From: Caballeronia grimmiae
Lineage (GTDB): Bacteria > Pseudomonadota > Gammaproteobacteria > Burkholderiales > Burkholderiaceae
Assembly (NCBI RefSeq): GCF_000698555.1
Contig: NZ_JFHE01000010.1
Coordinates: forward strand, 62,001 to 126,000
Reading direction: 5' to 3'
DNA: 64,000 nt
The translations under genes and the position numbers were made by a program. Position 1 is the stretch's first letter; each line of letters opens with the position of its first letter. This document shows positions 61,512 through 64,000 of this stretch, piece after piece. The notes beneath the pieces are model-generated. The model saw only the letters and a program-made list of their open reading frames with translations, made no database searches and was not told where the DNA came from.

Positions 61512-64000
61512 CTAGCGCGGACCCGTGACGACGAACGGCGCGGCGGACGACTCCGCATTGATCGCCTCATCCGCGAACGGAAACCGCCGCCATTGTTTCG
61601 CCGAGAAAAGGCGCGTGGCGTCGCCGAAATGCGGCGAGGCAGGATCGTCCGATTCGGCGGGCGCGAGCAGCGTGTCCGCTTCGACGCCTTGCGGCCCGTT
61701 TCCGGTGAAGGTCACGACTTGCAGGTAGCTGTCGCCCTCGCCGTTCGCGTCCATCGGATACCCCTTCGCGTCCAGCGGACGCCCCGCGCACACGACCGCG
61801 AAATAGCCCGCTTCGTCGCAACCGCCGAACAGCGGGACGCGTGCGCCGTCGCGCGTCGTATAGAGCAGATCGCCACGGCGCGAATCGAGCGCGAAGCCGT
61901 TCAACCGCAGCGACAGCGCGGCTCCGCCCAGCGCCTGCCGGATCTCCTGCACGACGGCGGGATTGCTGGTGTTCAGGCCGCTCGGCGTCGTCAGCGGACG
62001 CGATGGATCGAAGCGCGTCGCGAAAAGACGCTCGGGCGGGATGCGCATCAGACGCTGCCACAGTTCGTCCCAGAGATTCGCGCCGCGCGCATCGATATCC
62101 GCTGTGCCGTTCCAGTTGCGCAGCACGTCGCAGGCGTCGTTGAGCGCGCTGGCCGCGTCGCCCGGCGTGCAGACGGCGTCGAGCAGCGGCTGCCGATAAA
62201 GCGCCTCCGACATCGATTTCGCCTCCAGCACCGCCGATTCCACCGCCTCGCGCGTGACCCCGGCGCTTTCCCGCTGCAGCCGCGCGGCAAGCAGATGCCC
62301 GTAGCGCGTGCGCAGCGACTGCTCGTAGCGCGTCGCCCCCGCGATGCGCGGATAGCCCGAAAGCGGCGCGTTCGCGTTCGTGAGCCAGTAACTGTCGTTG
62401 AAGTTGCCGACGTAATCGCCGCGCGCCGTGCTCGGCATCTGATCGACGGGCAGCGTTCCCCGCTGCGTCCACGCGCACGCGCTTTTCGAGCCGTCGAGGA
62501 ACGGCACGCCGGGCATGCGGCTCGCGAGCGCACGGCCGGCGGGCGGCGTGCAGGCATCGGCGAGCGCGTCGGATACGCCGGGCATCACGCCGATGTCCGC
62601 GAACCACGCGCGCGGATCGCCACGGCCGATCGCGAACGTGTTGGCCCACGGAATCGCCGCATAGCGCTTCTGGATGCCGATGAAATCGTCGAGCGACCGC
62701 GCCTGGTTCCACGCGAAAAAATTCTCGAAGCTGCGCACGTTGTCCGCGTTCGGGTCGGCGAGTGCGTAGGCGCGCTGCGCGTTCCAGCCGAGCGCGGCGT
62801 TGAGCGTCGACAGATCGACGACCGGGCCGAAGCGCGTCCGATACAGCGTGCGCGCCACCGGTTCGATCGAGCCGTCGGCGCGGCGTACGCGCACGGAGAG
62901 CGGGACGGGCGTCATCGGTTCGGTCGCGCCATCGAAGCGGTAGCGCGTGGGATCGGCGGGATCGAGCGTCAGTTCGAAGAGGCCGAAGCGGCGCGCGGTC
63001 GACACCGTATGCGTCCACGCGATGTTTTCGTTGAAGCCGAGCACGATCAGTGGCACGCCGAGAAACGACACGCCCGCTGCGTCGAGCCGGCCGGGAATCG
63101 TCAGTTGCGCCTGATAGAAACGATCCGGACCGCGCCAGAACCAGTGCGGATTGCCGAACAGGATGCTGCGCTTGTCGCGCGTGATCGGCGCGCCGAAGGC
63201 GAGCGCATTGCTGCCGATGCCGGGCAATTCGCCTACGGGATAACGGAGATCGCTCGCGCGGACGTTCGACGCGAGCGCGTTGCCTGCGACGCGCTGCGCA
63301 GACGGAACTAGCTCGGGCGGCTGATCGACACTCGCATCGAGCGCGCTGCCGACGCCCGGTGCACCACGCACGGCATCCGGCCCGCCCGACACGGCTCCCG
63401 CCTTCGGTGGATGCGCCGCCGCGATTGCCTCAACGAATCTTGCCGATCCGCCCGCCAGATTCGCCGCGATCAGCCGCCGGTAGATATCGTCCGGCTCGAT
63501 CTGGCCGACCCACGGCTCGCCACGGCAGGCCGCATGAGCGCCGGGAAAGTTGCCGGCGTCGAGATCGGCGAGATAACGGTCGTAACCAGCAGCGAAGCCG
63601 TCGATAAGACTGCGTAAATCCGGCGATTGCGCGGCGCGATAGCGGTCGACGGCGGCCTGGTCATCGACGAGGCGGGAGAAGAAGTCAGAGTCCAGATTGC
63701 GCGGCTGGCCGAAGATCGACGGATTCGGAGGACGCGCGTCCGCACCGAAATGCTCGGATCGCTCGCCGCGCCAGGTCACGAAACCATCGGCGAGCGAACA
63801 CAGATTGTCCTGCGCCTGCGCGTAGCCGTAACCGTAGCCGAGGCTGCCCCAGTCGGCGGCGCGGATATGCGGGATGCCCGACTGCGTGCGGCGAATCTCC
63901 GCGCGATACGGCGCCGCGTCGGCACTCTGCGACGCCTGTTGCGACGCGGCGCAGCCGGCGAGCATCGCGATGGCGAGCGCGCCGAGCATCGCACGACTGA
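61512..64000 (-). CDS. Penicillin acylase-family Ntn hydrolase lipoprotein (may run off right edge)
   Basis: At least 825 residues. The processed alpha chain (about 28-260) starts YRAEIRRTQSGIPHIRAADWGSLGYGYGYAQAQDNLC. The beta chain should begin at the Ser of GIGSNALAFG near residue 260, the autocatalytic nucleophile. Later elements are GNPHWFWRGPDRFYQAQL, GFNENIAWTHTVS and YVGNFNDSYWLTN, all typical of aculeacin/penicillin/AHL-acylase relatives. A lipobox (MLAGC) follows a hydrophobic stretch. The first in-frame ATG (63989) lacks a basic n-region, whereas upstream codons to the edge include Arg, so the real start is probably outside the window. Substrates of relatives are acyl-homoserine lactones, lipopeptides or beta-lactams. 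Confidence 0.88.
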   Translation of the reverse strand, partial: SRAMLGALAIAMLAGCAASQQASQSADAAPYRAEIRRTQSGIPHIRAADWGSLGYGYGYAQAQDNLCSLADGFVTWRGERSEHFGADARPPNPSIFGQPRNLDSDFFSRLVDDQAAVDRYRAAQSPDLRSLIDGFAAGYDRYLADLDAGNFPGAHAACRGEPWVGQIEPDDIYRRLIAANLAGGSARFVEAIAAAHPPKAGAVSGGPDAVRGAPGVGSALDASVDQPPELVPSAQRVAGNALASNVRASDLRYPVGELPGIGSNALAFGAPITRDKRSILFGNPHWFWRGPDRFYQAQLTIPGRLDAAGVSFLGVPLIVLGFNENIAWTHTVSTARRFGLFELTLDPADPTRYRFDGATEPMTPVPLSVRVRRADGSIEPVARTLYRTRFGPVVDLSTLNAALGWNAQRAYALADPNADNVRSFENFFAWNQARSLDDFIGIQKRYAAIPWANTFAIGRGDPRAWFADIGVMPGVSDALADACTPPAGRALASRMPGVPFLDGSKSACAWTQRGTLPVDQMPSTARGDYVGNFNDSYWLTNANAPLSGYPRIAGATRYEQSLRTRYGHLLAARLQRESAGVTREAVESAVLEAKSMSEALYRQPLLDAVCTPGDAASALNDACDVLRNWNGTADIDARGANLWDELWQRLMRIPPERLFATRFDPSRPLTTPSGLNTSNPAVVQEIRQALGGAALSLRLNGFALDSRRGDLLYTTRDGARVPLFGGCDEAGYFAVVCAGRPLDAKGYPMDANGEGDSYLQVVTFTGNGPQGVEADTLLAPAESDDPASPHFGDATRLFSAKQWRRFPFADEAINAESSAAPFVVTGPR

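Noticed and set aside
61500..63311. 603-codon + strand frame opposite the penicillin-acylase gene
   Set aside because: Arg-rich shadow of the minus-strand enzyme.

Overview
The window is GC-rich chromosomal DNA of a soil- or plant-associated member of the Burkholderiaceae (beta-proteobacteria; Paraburkholderia/Caballeronia type is my inference). Support comes from the high GC3, the FlhD/FlhC pair of beta-proteobacterial type, PobA, a large repertoire of LysR regulators, MHS-type and ABC uptake systems, and DNA polymerase II. I see no phage, insertion sequence, CRISPR array, rRNA or tRNA gene.

Region 1 (1-11.4 kb, all minus strand) is a catabolic locus. It comprises a branched-chain-amino-acid-type ABC transporter (solute-binding protein, LivH, truncated LivM), a LysR regulator, and a tightly packed nine-gene operon: ketopantoate-reductase-like, VOC, MaoC, CaiB CoA-transferase, AroE-like, enoyl-CoA hydratase, MHS transporter, Gfo/Idh/MocA, AroQ-like. 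Three near-identical 15-bp dyads (ATTnnnnAAGGnAAT) lie in front of the operon, the regulator and the transporter, so the locus can be read as one LysR regulon. The transporter also has a leader with a strong intrinsic terminator, an attenuator candidate. The substrate is unknown.

Region 2 (12-20.4 kb) holds unrelated single genes: a GH15 glucoamylase/trehalase-like enzyme, a NhaR-like LysR regulator, an HPF/RaiA-like protein, a cysteine-rich four-helix copper-binding-type protein, an internally duplicated glycosyltransferase, and a PheA/TfdB-type flavin monooxygenase.

Region 3 (20.7-35.8 kb) is the most interesting part. A duplicated outer-membrane beta-barrel protein is followed by ten co-directional genes for a glycan: PIG-L deacetylase, GT2, GT4, GmhB-like phosphatase, GT9, carbamoyltransferase, GT2, GT9, a further GT, and a UDP-glucuronate decarboxylase-like SDR. 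Two good sigma-54 (-24/-12) promoter matches precede the first and third genes. The cluster has no visible Wzx/Wzy/ABC-2 export genes. Convergent to it lies an ABC exporter fused to a degenerate histidine-kinase-like segment and an intact response-regulator receiver domain, followed by a ParB-like protein. My working hypothesis is a sigma-54-controlled, carbamoylated (possibly heptose-containing) surface glycan with a phospho-regulated exporter.

Region 4 (35.9-49.8 kb) carries polB, flhDC with a long AT-richer leader and a clear terminator, a large MscS channel, a CDF cation exporter, selD, a DUF1089-type protein, small secreted proteins, an ECF sigma/anti-sigma/secreted-protein operon with a plausible autoregulatory promoter, and an AraC regulator.

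Region 5 (50-64 kb) has an aldo-keto reductase, an SDR, pobA, a TauE/SafE permease, an AcpA-type phosphoesterase, RidA with a LysR, an atypical SDR, an Ldh-family dehydrogenase preceded by a GntR-like operator dyad, an M20 dipeptidase, and a penicillin-acylase-family lipoprotein that runs off the right edge.
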